A stretch of DNA of 64,000 bases from Microplitis mediator (Eukaryota; Arthropoda; Insecta; Hymenoptera; Braconidae), in NCBI RefSeq assembly GCF_029852145.1, contig NC_079973.1, forward strand, positions 14,029,921 to 14,093,920. The letters are read 5' to 3'. This document shows positions 1 through 12,894 of the stretch, piece by piece (the first letter of the stretch is position 1; each line of letters begins with the position of its first letter). A program made the position numbers and the translations under genes. A model generated the notes under the pieces. It was given only the letters and a program-made list of their open reading frames with translations. It did not search any database and was not told where the DNA came from.

Positions 1-403
1 GAAATTTACAGAAAAAGTGCAGATAACAATTTTTTAGGAAATCTCATTCGCTACAAAAAAGGTCCTTTTAGTTAAGTGGCTTAAGTTCTTCGTTCACGTG
101 ATATAGGGATTTTAGTAATTTTGTGAATAAAATATTTGTCTAAAAATTTCACCAAATGCTATTTCATTTCAATGTTAAATCAGTAAATAATTTTCCTTTC
201 ATTAATTTAATCCAGTCATTAAAATCAGAAGGGGTCAAATTGATGAACTTTGGAAAAATTTTTGACAAATATTTTATTTACAAAATTACTAAGATCCCTA
301 TATCACGTGAACGGAGAACTTAAGCCACTTAACTAAGAAGACCTTTTTTGTAGCGAATAAAATTTCCTAAAAAATCGTTATCTGCACTTTTTCTGTAAAT
401 TTC
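1..403. repeat. Foldback element (long inverted repeat), left end at window edge
   Basis: The first ~145 bases reappear as their reverse complement at about 258-403 (for example GAAATTTACAGAAAAAGTGC at 1 and its complement ending at 403), around a ~110-bp unpaired centre. Arms are nearly identical. The element may begin before the window, so terminal repeats and target duplication cannot be judged. No coding potential. Confidence 0.85.
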
Positions 404-840
404 GTTATTTAGTTAATATCAACTAAAAACCCAAATTATTATTAAAAAAGCTATTTTCAGAACCAATACAGAAAAAACAATTAGAGTCCGAGTAAAACTA
501 TTAAGGAAACTTTTGAAGAGTATCAGATTGCCTACAAATTGCCGCAAACGGCGATCCGATAACTTAAAATGCCGCTGAGTTATAGAGAATTAAAAAAAAA
601 AATCCCAACTTTCCTATGTATTTTAAACGGGAAAACTTCAAAATCAAATATAAAGTACTTAAAATTAAAATTTAGGGCTGAAACTTGCAGGGAATTTTTT
701 TTTCCATGTCTATAACAATATTTTCAAGTGGGAGTGGAAAAAAAAAAATATTCGTTCAAAACGAATCACCCTAATAGTTATTCATAATTATATATAATTA
801 TATTGGGCCATTTTACATATGTAATTTTTTATTTGGGTCG
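404..840. other. AT-rich DNA without recognisable genes
   Basis: Homopolymer-rich, AT-rich sequence with no open frame of note, no tRNA or splice signals that stand out, and no repeat I can match elsewhere in the window. Confidence 0.6.
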
Positions 841-945
841 GCATGAACAGACCTGATCAGGTCTGATGATGCCTGTTCATTTTTCATGTCTGAACAGGCC
901 TGAAGACTCATGTTTGTTCATATCTGATCAGTTTTTCCCGGGAGA
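841..945. repeat. Short-word repeat, motif CTGATCAGGTCTGA / TGAACAGGC
   Basis: Variants of CCTGATCAG and CTGAACAGGCC occur at least five times in about 90 bases in both orientations, then TTTTTCCCGGG. It resembles the other short-word foldback repeats here (5984, 15591, 17065, 51168). No clean terminal repeat is visible, so the limits are approximate. Confidence 0.5.
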
Positions 946-1220
946 TGTAAAAAAATAACTGCTATAAAAAATTCATCTAACTAAAAGCTGGATTATAGTC
1001 TGCTCCTCTAATCTTCTATTCATTGATAAATATGAACAATCTGTAGCATTACTTAACTCATATGATCGAATTGATACATCCTACATAAATAATGCACCAA
1101 ATAATGAATTTGGTTCTGTACATAAATTAAAATAAAATTCATTAGATAGACATAGCAGTCTTGTTATTTATAAACATATGTATACAGGTATATCCATGTA
1201 TGAATCGATATCGAACTACA

Positions 1221-1449
1221 CCCGATGAAAAAAGATTTTACACAATTTTATAAAATTGTATACAAAAAATGGCCCGATCCAATTGTATACAACTGTATAA
1301 AAATTGTATACAATTCTATACAAAATGTATACAAGTCTATATAATTATATACAATTTTATACAAATTGTATACAATTGGATCGGGCCATTTTTTCTATCC
1401 AATTTATATATAGTCTATATATAATTGTATAAAATCTTTTTTCATCGGG
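1221..1449. mobile_element. MITE with TIR CCCGATGAAAAAAGATTTTA
   Basis: The 20-bp terminus at 1221 is exactly reverse-complemented at 1430-1449. Inside lies a second inverted pair (AATGGCCCGATCCAATTG and complement) and many copies of TTGTATACA in both orientations. About 229 bp, non-coding: a small non-autonomous element built mostly from one word. Superfamily not determined. Confidence 0.75.
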
Positions 1450-2382
1450 CATTTAAACTCATATTAACTAAATATGATCAAATTCTATCATAAAAATTTG
1501 ATTAAAAATAAAATTCTAATTTTTTACTTCTTGAAAATTGAACTTTCACAGCAGGGTTTGAAAAGATACTGTGTCCTACAGGTGGACTAAGAAACGAACA
1601 TAACAATCATAATCACGTCATTCGTTTTAAGGTTATGATACATTGACATGAAGATGATTGTGATGATCGCTATCTTCGCTACATATCAGGAGTGGGATTG
1701 GAAATCCAATTGCCAGTACAAAGTTCAGTGTGTTTACAATAAGTTAATATTAAAAAGTTATTTTACAGAATATATTATTAGATCACATCCAGGGAAAGTT
1801 CAGTTCGTTATGGTGAGTGCCATTCCGTGGCACAATAGATCCTGTGTACTACGATGGGAAGCAGCGATTAGTCAACAAATAAGCTCAAATTACATCTGAA
1901 TACATCCTCGCAATATGTAGTGCAACTCCTACAAGTACAGAAGGTATGACGGGAATAGCCATGATTATTATTGACGAGGACATCATCTGAATCTTCACAT
2001 CATCACGAAAGCAGCAGCAGGGATTGATGAAAATTGTTGAACTCATCGCTAGAGTAAACTGTATACAGACGGTACAATGACTACATAAATGTAGTGTATC
2101 ATTGAACAGAAGTTCAGTGTCAAGAACTGGTGAAACTATTATTGCTCAGGTTGCAATGGGACACAGAGTGTCATTGGGTTTGTTGACTTCACGAGTTTGG
2201 TAATGTAGGCGAGTAAGTGACAAACACACTCGTCCTCATGTTAGTACATCATAAGCCTTACGCTCATGACGCAACAACGTGATTGTCAAATACCTCAAAT
2301 TATTTGCTCCTTAGTACACATGTAGCATAAACTACTATTAACCTTTCGTTGATCGCGTTTCACTGCCCGCCTTCGTTGGTCG
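1450..2382. other. Intergenic, no gene supported
   Basis: An 83-codon frame at 1648-1899 exists, but it lacks recognisable domains and flanking splice sites and matches no family I know. The block is slightly richer in GC than its surroundings and not obviously repeated elsewhere in the window. Confidence 0.5.
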
Positions 2383-2615
2383 CACTGATCTCTATACTAA
2401 CTGGATAGCTGATTCTATAGTCCGCCATTGTCACCGATCTGTGCCTACAGTAGCGCCATCAAATAGTTGTCAGAGAACTAAATCGTAGCCAGCTGCGCTT
2501 GCGCGCCCATAATTTTTAACATGGTGATTAGCCGTAAGTTTTCACGTGGTCAAAAAAGCATTACAGTTACATTACGGCAATCTCATAGAGTAAAAATATC
2601 CATTAACACGTTCAC
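2383..2615 (+). repeat. 233-bp inverted repeat, left arm
   Basis: This arm (starting CACTGATCTCTATACTAACT) is, read base by base, the exact reverse complement of 5578-5810. Both arms are 233 bp, separated by about 2.96 kb. Perfect identity implies recent formation or gene conversion. The interior contains other foldbacks but no gene. Confidence 0.9.
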
Positions 2616-2699
2616 CGCAACAAAGTTATTATTTTTAAAAACTTATTCATAACATTTTCGAAGTGAAGAATTTAAAAAAAGTAAAACGAGCAATAAATT

Positions 2700-2880
2700 T
2701 ATCACACAATTTTTATAGATAGGGGGCCCACTTTGCCCCTAATTTTCGTTTTTTCAATTTTAATGGACACAGCTTATCAATGTTAAATAACAAACAAGGG
2801 CCTAAAAAGTAGTGTAACGAGTAAAAAAAAGTAAAGATCATCCCATTTCTAGCTTACGGGGCCCACTTTGCCCCACCCTC

Positions 2881-2885
<5 letters not shown>
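2700..2885. repeat. GGGGCCCACTTTGCCCC word repeat
   Basis: GGGGCCCACTTTGCCCC-type words occur at about 2716 and 2859, the latter followed by ACCCTCCCCTA. The reverse complement of this end reappears at 63855, where another copy begins. Probably an edge of an interspersed element; no coding content. Confidence 0.5.

Positions 2886-2923
<38 letters not shown>
2884..2923. repeat. (TA)n microsatellite
   Basis: About 20 uninterrupted TA units immediately left of the 2924 foldback, which fits insertion of that element into a TA-rich target. Confidence 0.95.
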
Positions 2924-2927
<4 letters not shown>

Positions 2928-3946
2928 GGTGATCCAAAAAATAACAAATTTTTTTTTTTTCTTCCAAACAGGTTCAAAAGTTTCATTTAGATAAAAAAAG
3001 ACGCCTGTGAAAATTAGAGCTCTTAATATTAACATTAAGAGGTTCCTCATCGCACTTTTCTATTTTCCATAAGAATAACATGGGAAAAATTTTTTTTACG
3101 TCTTCTGATTTTTATAAGTAGCTAACGATGCGTCATAGGAATAATTGGCAGGCATGTTTTTGAAGGGAATTGAATGCTCTACAAAAAAAGATTCCTATCA
3201 TTTTTTGAGGAATCTAATTGTTCAAAAGTTATTTGAGGTTAAAGTCGAATTCATATTCAATTTTGAGATCTTTTTACTTTTCCGGCGAAACTATCAGACC
3301 TATTACAAAATACCATTGGACCTTTTTTGTAGACAATTTTATTCCCTAAAAGTTATTTCTAATAAAGTTTTTTCGAATTCCGCATTGTTTTCTAGTTATT
3401 TTTATTTTAATGTGATGCTCATAAAAAAATAGTCTTCTGATCGATTTTAAGAGCTTGACATTAAAATAAAAATAACTAGAAAGCAATGCGGAATTCGAAA
3501 AAACTTTATTAGAAATAACTTTTAGGGAATAAAATTGTCTACAAAAAAGGTCTGACGATATTTTGTAATAAGTCTGATAGTTTCACCGGAAAAGTAGAAA
3601 ATCTCAAAATTTAATATGAATTCGACTTCAACCTCAAATAACTTTTGAACAAATAGATTCCTCAAAAAATGATAAGAATCTTTTTTTGTAGAGCATTCAA
3701 TTCCCTACAAAAATATGCCTGCCATTTATTCCTATGATGCATCGTTAGCTACTTATAAAAATCAGAAGACGTAAAAAAAATTTTTCCCATGTTATTCTTA
3801 TGGGAAATAGAAAAGTGCGATGAGGAACCTCTTAATGTTAATATTAAGAGCTCTAATTTTCACAGACGTCTTTTTTTATCTAAATGAAACTTTTGAACCT
3901 GTTTGGAAGAAAAAAAAAAAGTTTGTTATTTTTTGGATCACCCTAA
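2924..3946. mobile_element. Long foldback element, TIR TTAGGGTGATCCAAAAAATA
   Basis: Two ~500-bp arms meet near 3435. The left end TTAGGGTGATCC is mirrored by GGATCACCCTAA at 3935-3946, and both ends are flanked by TA repeats. Arms carry the words CTACAAAAAAAGATTCCTATC and complement, shared with elements at 3959, 8573, 16339, 38091 and 51998. A 95-codon frame at 3145-3432 is only arm sequence. TA flanks and TIRs suggest a Tc1/mariner-type non-autonomous element (inference). Confidence 0.85.
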
Positions 3947-3958
3947 TATATATATATA

Positions 3959-4619
3959 TTAGACTGATTAAAAAAAATTGACTATTTTTATTTTCAAAAA
4001 TGATATCGAAAATAATGTTTTCAAACTTTAGAATTTTAAAATGTTATAATAATAACTTATCAGCAGATCATTATATCAGAAAGACCAATACATAATTTTG
4101 TAGGAAATTGAATGTTCTACAAAAAAGGTTTCTTATCATTTTTCGATAGATTTGATTTTTAGAGAGTAATCCAAAGTCAAATTTGGATTCATGATAAATT
4201 TAAGTATTATTTGACTTTTTCGACGAAATTATCAGACTTATCTTAAAATGTTGTAGCTTTTTTTTTGTAGATTGTTTTATTTTCTACAAATTATCTCTTA
4301 TGAAGTTTTTTAAATTTTTGAAAGTTCTTTAGTTATTTGTATTTACATTTTAATTTGTTCCAAGAAATCTTGTTCTGGTCCATTTTATTTACTTACTTTG
4401 AAACGCGAATAACTAAAGAACTTTTAAGAATTTGAAAACTTTATCCGAGATAATTTGTAGAAAATAAAACAATCTACAAAAAAAAGCTACAACATTTTAA
4501 GATAAGTCTGATAATTTCGTCGAAAACGTCAAATAATACTTAAATTTATCATGAATCCAAGTTTGACCTTGAATCTTTTAAAAATCAAATTTATCAAAAA
4601 ATGATAAGAAACCTTTTAC
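3959..4619. mobile_element. Related foldback, right arm truncated
   Basis: Begins TTAGACTGATTAAAAAAAAT after TA repeats. It folds back near 4385, and the mirror continues only to about 4619, so roughly 190 bp of the right arm, including the terminal repeat, is missing. Same family as 2924 and 16339 by word content (CTACAAAAAA, TCAGACTTATC). Confidence 0.75.
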
Positions 4620-5467
4620 GTCAGAACTGCTAAAACATTGGAGTAATAAAAATGCATTTTCACTTATTCTTAGGTAAAATTAAATTCCCTGCAAAAAAGA
4701 TCTGATTGAAAATTTTCGTCAAACAAGACGTTTCCGATCAATTAAGCTTAATAAATTGATATATTTTTTCGATTTAACATTTTTACTGTTGAATTTTGTA
4801 ACTGACGAATCAGTAAATATCTCAAAAAAGCATGAATAATTTTTGAAAGAAATTAAATGCTCTACAAAAAAGGTCTCTTAATATTTTAGCCTAAATTCAC
4901 TTCTTCAAAAGTTATTAACGATTAAAATCGAAGAAAAAATTAAAATCTGAAGTTTTTCGTTCTTAACTCAATTTTTTCCACTAAACGGTACAAATTAACT
5001 ATTTTGATCATCATTAAGCATTATTCATAAAAAATCTTTCACTATTTAACATTATTCTTACATTATTATTACAAAAATCTATAAATTTCACAAGAAATAT
5101 CGATTTATTTTCGTTCAATTGATCATTTCTAAACAATTAATTTGTATGTCTGGAAATATTATCATTGTGATATTTAACGATAGAAATTATATAAAAAAGT
5201 TTGCTCTTTATATGTTATAATTATTTTCTCAACATAAGCTGAATTAATTTAATTTACTACTCTATTAGTACTATATAATATACTATACAATTTACTAATA
5301 TATAATATGCTAATTACATTTGCTACTCTTTCAACAATTATTTTTATTTACTTTAGCTGATAATTACTCTAGTAAAATAACTTTCCACACTTCGAAGTAA
5401 CATTCTCGTAATTTAAGTTTCCCTATGTGTGTTCTTTTTTATTTAACGCCTACGCTCTTATATTCAT
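4620..5467. other. Repeat fragments and AT-rich DNA
   Basis: 4620-4990 holds fragments of the same foldback family (AATGCTCTACAAAAAAGGTC at about 4857). Beyond that is AT-rich sequence with no open frame or signal that I can support. Confidence 0.5.
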
Positions 5468-5577
5468 ATTAGTTCCCTGACAACTATTTGGCGGCGCTGG
5501 CTTCGCTTCAGGCAAGGCCTATTTTTTCTAAATTCTTTCATATGTATCAGCTATCCAGTTAGTGTAGAGATCAGTGG
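5468..5577 (+). repeat. Diverged partial copy of the 233-bp unit
   Basis: TTCCCTGACAACTATTTGGC ... TATCCAGTTAGTGTAGAGAT parallels 5713-5810 of the next unit. This places partial units in direct tandem just before the right arm. Confidence 0.65.
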
Positions 5578-5810
5578 GTGAACGTGTTAATGGATATTTT
5601 TACTCTATGAGATTGCCGTAATGTAACTGTAATGCTTTTTTGACCACGTGAAAACTTACGGCTAATCACCATGTTAAAAATTATGGGCGCGCAAGCGCAG
5701 CTGGCTACGATTTAGTTCTCTGACAACTATTTGATGGCGCTACTGTAGGCACAGATCGGTGACAATGGCGGACTATAGAATCAGCTATCCAGTTAGTATA
5801 GAGATCAGTG
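5578..5810 (-). repeat. 233-bp inverted repeat, right arm
   Basis: Exact reverse complement of 2383-2615. It is bracketed by direct copies of the ~31-bp end sequence ATCAGCTATCCAGTTAGTGT (ending at 5577, 5810 and 5846), so the arm also sits in a short tandem array. Confidence 0.9.
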
Positions 5811-5983
5811 GTATCAGCTATCCAGTTAGTGTAGAGATTAGTGGTTGGTCGCGTCGCGGGGAATCGCCGTTATGTTAATTTTCTTACAACGTTGCCAAAT
5901 CTATTGACAATTTATGACAGCCATACTAGCTTCTATATTTCAGTTCCGTATATGTGGCAACGTTGAGAATAAAATTTCACTGT

Positions 5984-6389
5984 CTACCCTCGCATTTTTG
6001 AATCACGGTGGAAACACGGTGGGTTTGTTCCATTTTACCACTGTGATTACGCGGTGAATTTACCGTGATTCCACGGTGGGTTGCCCACTGTGTATACACG
6101 GTGTTCCCACTGTGATTACGCGGTGGATACATCGTGGAACCACGGTGGTGAAATAGCAAAAAACCACCGTGGAATCACGGTGAATGCACCGCGTAATCAC
6201 AGTGGGAACACCGTGTATACACAGTGGTCAACCCACCGTGGAATCACGGTAAATTCACCGCGTAATCACAGTGGATACACTGTGTATACCTGGTGGTGAA
6301 ATGGAACAAACCCACCGTGTAACCACGGTGGATCCACGGTGTTTACACTTCCACGGTGTTTCCACCGTGATTCAAATCTGCGAGGGTAG
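5984..6389. mobile_element. Short-word foldback MITE, word CCACCGTGGAATCACGGTGG
   Basis: Terminal repeat CTACCCTCGCATTTTTGAAT at 5984 is mirrored imperfectly by ATTCAAATCTGCGAGGGTAG ending at 6389. Nearly the whole interior is made of variants of CACCGTGNNNNCACGGTG in alternating orientation, with a centre near 6160. Frames of 60-72 codons across it are artefacts of the repeated word. The flanks share GGGGAATCGCCG (5878 and 6404), so the locus may be a duplicated target. Confidence 0.8.
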
Positions 6390-7060
6390 TTTGATCGCGC
6401 TCACGGGGAATCGCCGTGATTCGACGTTCATTCGACATTTATTATTTAATATATAATTAATATAAATAATTATAACTTTAGAAACTCTTTTAATGTATGT
6501 TAAATAGATTAAAGAAGGAATAGTTGAATTGTTTAAAGCTAAAAAATTTTCTTTTTTTTTTTAGATTACAAAATAAAGAAAAAAAGCGGGGAATCGCTCA
6601 TGGCGTGACCAACAAAGGGTTAACAATGTATAGAAAATTGTTGACATCTATTTTCCAAAAACAAAAAAAAACAAAAAAAAAGTTTGTTTTTAGAACCTAC
6701 AATCCCATAAAGCTAATTCAAATAATTATTTTTGATAACTATAATTATTTTTTTTTATAAATATACCAAGACAAACACATTGTATAATAAAAGTATTGAT
6801 TTTTCGAATTTTCATAACCAAAAATAAGTAACCAAGTGTTTCTCCATAATTACCAAATCTTGTAATTAATCAACATTTATAATTTTTTCAATGAACACTA
6901 AATGCTCATATGACCCTAAATAATTTTTATTAAAAATTATATTCAAAAAAATTCAAATAATTTAATTATAAAAAACTTTGGCTTTGATGTTAAACGTAAA
7001 CTCAATAAAAAATATCATTGTGTATCACTCATATATGATAAAATATCATGAATACTTGAA
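6390..7060. other. AT-rich, no gene supported
   Basis: Long A and T runs. A 78-codon frame at 6524-6760 is lysine/phenylalanine-rich as expected from poly-A/T, with no domain. Confidence 0.5.
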
Positions 7061-7065
7061 AATAC

Positions 7066-7320
7066 TTAGATACGATGGGCTCGTGTCCAGCGTTTAACAG
7101 TACAGACATCGCGGCCCGATCTCTATTCTATACAAACCGCGTAACCAGAGCCGTTTCACCAACGTCTTTTCTCAGACGACCTACGACGACAGAAGTATGT
7201 GAGATACGCGTCGATTCGCATACAGAAGCACCAAAGAAAGTAATATGTGAGAAACTCTCTTCTCTGTCTTGTTACCCTCTTTTTTTTCTCTTTATCATTT
7301 TTTTTCTCCCTTTTTAGATA
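7066..7320. other. GC-richer island, possible non-coding exon or promoter
   Basis: About 200 bases with clearly higher GC than the surroundings and no match elsewhere in the window. An 80-codon plus frame starting at 7075 ends in a poly-pyrimidine-encoded Phe/Leu tail, arguing against a real protein. It could be a 5' UTR or promoter, but nothing decides it. Confidence 0.25.
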
Positions 7321-7580
7321 CTTCTTTTCGTCATCTCTTTACCTTTGAGTCGGACCGAGATCAACATTACGTACATACATACATACAAAGTAACTGTATG
7401 TATATAAAAGTACGAATAGAAAGACTTCCATCGTATTCGAATGCCTCTGGATAATGGATAGATAAGGGACCATATATGCGAGTTGCGTGGGCGGCATTGA
7501 AAAGAATCCTTTTGCAAGTATGTATATAGAAAACTCTGTATATTTTATCTAACTTTTGACCTACCAAGCATCAATGGGAT

Positions 7581-7581
7581 T

Positions 7582-7634
<53 letters not shown>
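7581..7634. repeat. (TA)n microsatellite
   Basis: About 25 TA units with single TG and AC interruptions. Confidence 0.95.
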
Positions 7635-7660
7635 AAACTGATTCAAAACATTGATTATTT

Positions 7661-8526
<866 letters not shown>

Positions 8527-8572
8527 CTCGAAACCCCCTATTAAATAGTTGCGGGGAGGTGAAATAAGATGC

Positions 8573-9030
8573 CTGTTAAAAGATGAGCTCTTAATATTAA
8601 TATTTAGAGGTCGCTCATCGCAATTTCCTATTTCCCATTTCAATAACATAGGAAAAAATAAATTTTAAGTTTGAAATTTTATACCTTGATAATGGCTTAT
8701 TGTACAGATAAGTTCAGGGCTGATTTCGCAGGGAATTGAATGCTTGACAAAAAAAGTATCTTGTCATTTTTTGATTAATTCATTTGTTCGAAAGTTATCG
8801 GTGCTTGAAGCCAAGTTTCTAGTAAATTTCAAGATCTTTTGACTTTTCCGGCGAAACTATTAGACTTGTCACAAAATGTCATAGGATTTTTTTATAGACA
8901 ATCTTATTCCTTACGAATTATTTCTAAGAAAGTTTTCTAAAATCCCGCATAGTTTTCTAGTTATTTCCGTTTTAATGTCAAGCTTTTAAAAATAGTGTTC
9001 TGATCGATTTCATGAGCTTGCCATTGTGTT
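8573..9030 (+). mobile_element. Half copy of the 2924 foldback family
   Basis: From GAGCTCTTAATATTAATATT through TTTTCCGGCGAAACTATTAG to TTAATGTCAAGCTTTT it parallels the left arm of the 2924 element at ~80% by eye. The mirrored arm is absent, so this is a half or derived copy. Confidence 0.65.
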
Positions 9031-9498
9031 GTCTTTGATATAACTGAATAACTTTCTTCATATAAAAAAATAGAAATTAGTTTAAGTCACTGATGGTGTT
9101 GATACGATAATGATTTTTGTTTTCTATAAATTCATTTAAAATTTCACTCAAAGGGAATTGTTAGGTGGTTGAAGGTATGCATTTTCAGTTAAGTCAAAAG
9201 TTTATTGAAGGAAATGAATTTTAGTGTATAAAGTTATTTTTTTTTTAGGTCGGTAGAAACTGTCCTTGCAATTGTTTCAATAAAAAAATTGAGTTATTTC
9301 ATGTTGCTGTATTGTATTGATCCAAAAGAAACAGTAATATGAATCGAGTGAATAGTGCTTTCAATTATTTCATTAATAACTAATTCAAAAAAAAAATTTT
9401 TTTTTTGTATTGAGTATTGGAATAATTATGTTACATCTAATATACTTTATTAAATAATCCTGACATGCTTAGTTTTAAGGTAAAAATTGAATAATCGC
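9031..9498. other. Unannotated AT-rich sequence
   Basis: No supported gene, RNA or repeat boundary. Confidence 0.5.
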
Positions 9499-9585
9499 AA
9501 TTGTCCTATGGAGGATTCGAACCCAGCGCACCTAACACACTATGCGCAAGAGTCAGATGCTTTACCACTATGCTGTGGAGCCAAT
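9499..9585 (-). repeat. tRNA-like relic (tRNA-derived SINE or tRNA pseudogene)
   Basis: On the minus strand an A-box-like segment (AGCATAGTGGTAAAGCA) is followed at tRNA spacing by a perfect B box GGTTCGAATCC. CTGAC and GTTAG can pair as an anticodon-type stem, but around a 15-nt loop. The acceptor and T stems do not pair properly, so a working tRNA is unlikely. Confidence 0.5.
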
Positions 9586-9809
9586 TAGGGAGTTTTGGTT
9601 TGATTGTGCTTCTAGTACTTTGTTTCCATATTGAATACATACAATCAATTACTTATACATTGATCTAAACGCGACAAATATATGACTCTTTTTAAGAATA
9701 AATTTTTTTACCGAATCGTTAATATAAAGACTTTCGTTCAAATATAGTTCGATATTTCGTAACAAATACATTTGAATTCTCGTGGAATATTATTCAGTTT
9801 TAATGAGAG

Positions 9810-10437
9810 TGTACGTATCTAGCTTAATAATCTGTAACTTTTAAACGAATGAACCGAACTGGCTTTTTGAGGTGATGTTTGAAACGTCTCATTAATTCCA
9901 ATAATTTGTGAGAAATTGAGCATAATCGGTATAGTATTTTCGGAGATATTTCAAAAATGAAATTTTTTCAAAAATGGTTTTTTTTCGAATAACTTGTGAC
10001 ATATTCGATGGATTGATTCAAAAATTTATTCATCATTGAAACTTTATAAGCGGCGTCGAATACCACTCCAACCATCAAAACTCGTTCGTTTGTTCAAAAA
10101 GAATCATTGTTGAAAAATTTTTTAAAAAGCGTTTTTTTCTAACAAAGTCCAAATTGTTGAATTAATTGATGACAGTTTATATTTTAACGTTACTAGTTAA
10201 AAAACTCCGTTGAATGTCACCTTGAACCTAAAAATCGGTTCATTATTTCCAAAGATATTGCTGACATAAAATAAAAAGAAACTATTTACTATATTATCTT
10301 TTTTTGTTATCGTTTATTACTTGAATTTGAGCTTAAAAATGTACAAACAATAGGATTTTCGAGCTCTTGAGCTCAAAAATAGCGGGAAGTTTTGGGGCTG
10401 GCCCGCAGGGTCAGGCGGTTTTCAGATTTTTTTTTTT
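9810..10437 (+). mobile_element. AACTTCCCGCT-family element, 5'-truncated copy
   Basis: Ends with the family signature AGCGGGAAGTTTTGGGGCTG followed by CCCGCAGGGTCA at 10378-10410. Upstream are the family's internal motifs (CTTTATAAGCGGCGTCGAAT, ACTTTTAAACGAATGAACCG). The AACTTCCCGCT start and the microsatellite are missing. Confidence 0.6.
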
Positions 10438-12840
10438 ATACAACTTGATCAAATTTTTATTTATATCAACTTTCCACTGAAAATATGTTAAATAAATAAA
10501 TTTAAATAAGATATTTAATAAAAGTTAAAAAAATTTTTTACTTGGTAAATTCTAATGTTATGAATGATAAAAGATAAAATCATGACTTGGAGTATATGAT
10601 TTTTTTTATTTTTATTATCTTTTATACCTACTTCATCTTGGTCTATGCTTATGAATATATTTTTTCTTTTCGCGTTTGTCGGAGGCAATGGCAGGATATT
10701 AAAGTAGGTACATAGGTACATCCCGACGTTTACTGTAGAATGTAAATATCCGGTTGATGTTTTATCTATATATATATGTATAGATATTAAAAGAATATAC
10801 TATAGATACAATATATACATAGATCTATGTAGTACATGTTCATCCTTTTGAATACAACGACCACAATTTACAATGAGAGAATGACGGACGAATGGACATG
10901 CGCATCTCAAGTTGTAATCAATCTATTTATATATATACCCTATATATTTTTTCAATAAAGTAACTTTGAATAAATGAGAAGTTTCTTTTAATTATTTTTT
11001 TTATTCATTTCTCATTTCTTAGATATGAATCTTAAATTTTTTTTCTATTCTTTATTACTAACTGACAATAAATGGCCATTGTAAATATTACAGAAAAATA
11101 AAAAATAACTATCAATTACTTGATGTACTTTTTTATTGTTAATAAGTTAAAAAAAATAATTTCTTATTTTTTTTTAATTATTATTTGTTATATTATTATA
11201 ATAGTTACTTTATGACATTGAGGAATGAATAATAAGTGGTCGTTGGATGTCACAGCAAAATTAAGAATCTCATAAAACGAGCTCCAACGGAAAATTTATG
11301 AATTCCAATGACGAGCAATATTCTGTAGCCATTCTTTAGTGGGGTTAATCAAGACCACCCCGGGGAAACAAACACACACTTAAACACATACACACTTGTT
11401 AGTATACAGGTTTAAGTTGTGTTGAGTAAAGGTAATTTTCGCCGTAATACTACCCATGAGATTTAGTATTTTTTTTATTTTTTATTTAGAGACAAATTTA
11501 TTTATCGGCAAGAATACTGTCATTTTATCCAGTTAAAATCTACCATCTAATAAAATCATCTGAAATATACTCAACGAAAATAATTAAAGTATAAACAAAA
11601 CAAAAAGTAAATTGAAAAAAACTTTACGAGATAAAAACAAAATAGTTGTTTATAAAAATTGGTCTATTATGTTCTTCAAAATATTCTACTCCTCTGAAAT
11701 GATTTTTTTCATTTGTTTATTTCATATCGTTAAAATAAATATGAATTTTCTTTTTGTAAAGAAAATTTTTCTCTAAAAAAAAATTACTTTAATTTCTAAA
11801 ATTATTTTTTCACAATATATTAATATATTGAATTTAAAAAAATTTAATTTTCTTAAAACGTTAAAAAAAAGATCACTCCAATAAAAAAATTTGAACGCAT
11901 TTTTATTTTTATTTTTTTTACAATAAATCGAATACCATTACTACGTGACTCAAAAATGATATTTTTTTTTATTTCGTGAGTATGCAAAAAAGTATTTATA
12001 AAAAACGGTATAAAAAATAAATTAACTACGGTATTATATGAAGTTTAATGTAATATGCTAATTAAAATGAGTATTTGACCTAAAGTAAACAAAAGACCTC
12101 CAAATAAATGTGATAATATAAAATGTATATCTTTCTATTAGTCTAACATGTAAAGTTTTTCACGATTCTTTTCGACATAATTCTACATCTCGTTAACACG
12201 CTCATCAATTTTATCTACGTCAGCTTCTGTAACTCTGTAGAGTTAAGTCATGCGCCGTGAATTGTAATCGTATTTTCTACGTTAATTTCATGGTCTACAT
12301 GAAAGCGTTTGGAAAAAATTTTTTTTTTTGACACGATAATGTTATAAATATTAAAATTTTTCAATTTAATTTAACTACTGCGCATCTATATAGTTCTTAA
12401 ATTGTTTATTAATTTTTCGTATGGAAAAAAACCCTACAAAACGTAAGCAAAGATAAAAAAAAATAATAAAAAGATTGAAATATGTAATTACTTTTGAAAA
12501 GTTTTTCATCAGGCTCGTAAAAATCACAAAATATTTTACGGTGATATTAAAGAGTGAAAAAAAAGTACCTATAACGAATAAAAACTTTTATATTGTGTAT
12601 ATATTTCAGTTGATCGGCGCGCAAACCACAGTCCCGTGAATTTTCACTCGTGAAATAGCAATCGCGAGATTGAAAAATAGTAAAAAATATTCACAACCAC
12701 TCTTCTATATTTCTTTTTTATTTTTTAGTAGATTTCATAAAAATCTAACTATTGTATTTGTCCTCATGATGGAATTTTCGAAAAATTTTGCTACCTCTGA
12801 ACTCAGCTCGATGAGCTGAGTCAGGAAATACATTCAGTTC
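10438..12840. other. 2.4 kb AT-rich, no gene supported
   Basis: Very AT-rich with runs of A/T. The longest frame (10515-10721 minus, 68 codons) has chance-like composition. 11230-11450 is slightly richer in GC but shows no repeat or splice pattern that I trust. Confidence 0.5.
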
Positions 12841-12844
12841 AAAA

Positions 12845-12855
12845 GTTTATATATG

Positions 12856-12894
<39 letters not shown>
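12845..12894. repeat. (TA)n microsatellite
   Basis: TA run just before the repeat block at 12890. Confidence 0.9.

Noticed and set aside
1648..1899. 83-codon ORF
   Set aside because: No motif, no splice context, composition compatible with chance in this region.
3145..3432. 95-codon ORF in a foldback arm
   Set aside because: Lies wholly in repeat arm sequence; the mirrored arm and related copies do not keep the frame.
2383..5810. Polinton/Maverick with long terminal repeats
   Set aside because: Interior is only 3 kb of foldbacks with no polymerase, integrase or capsid genes.
5977..6456. Small proteins rich in NHSGNTVYT on both strands
   Set aside because: They come from the palindromic CACCGTG word array, which is open in several frames by repetition.
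9499..9585. Functional tRNA gene
   Set aside because: Boxes are good but acceptor and T stems do not pair and the anticodon loop would be 15 nt.
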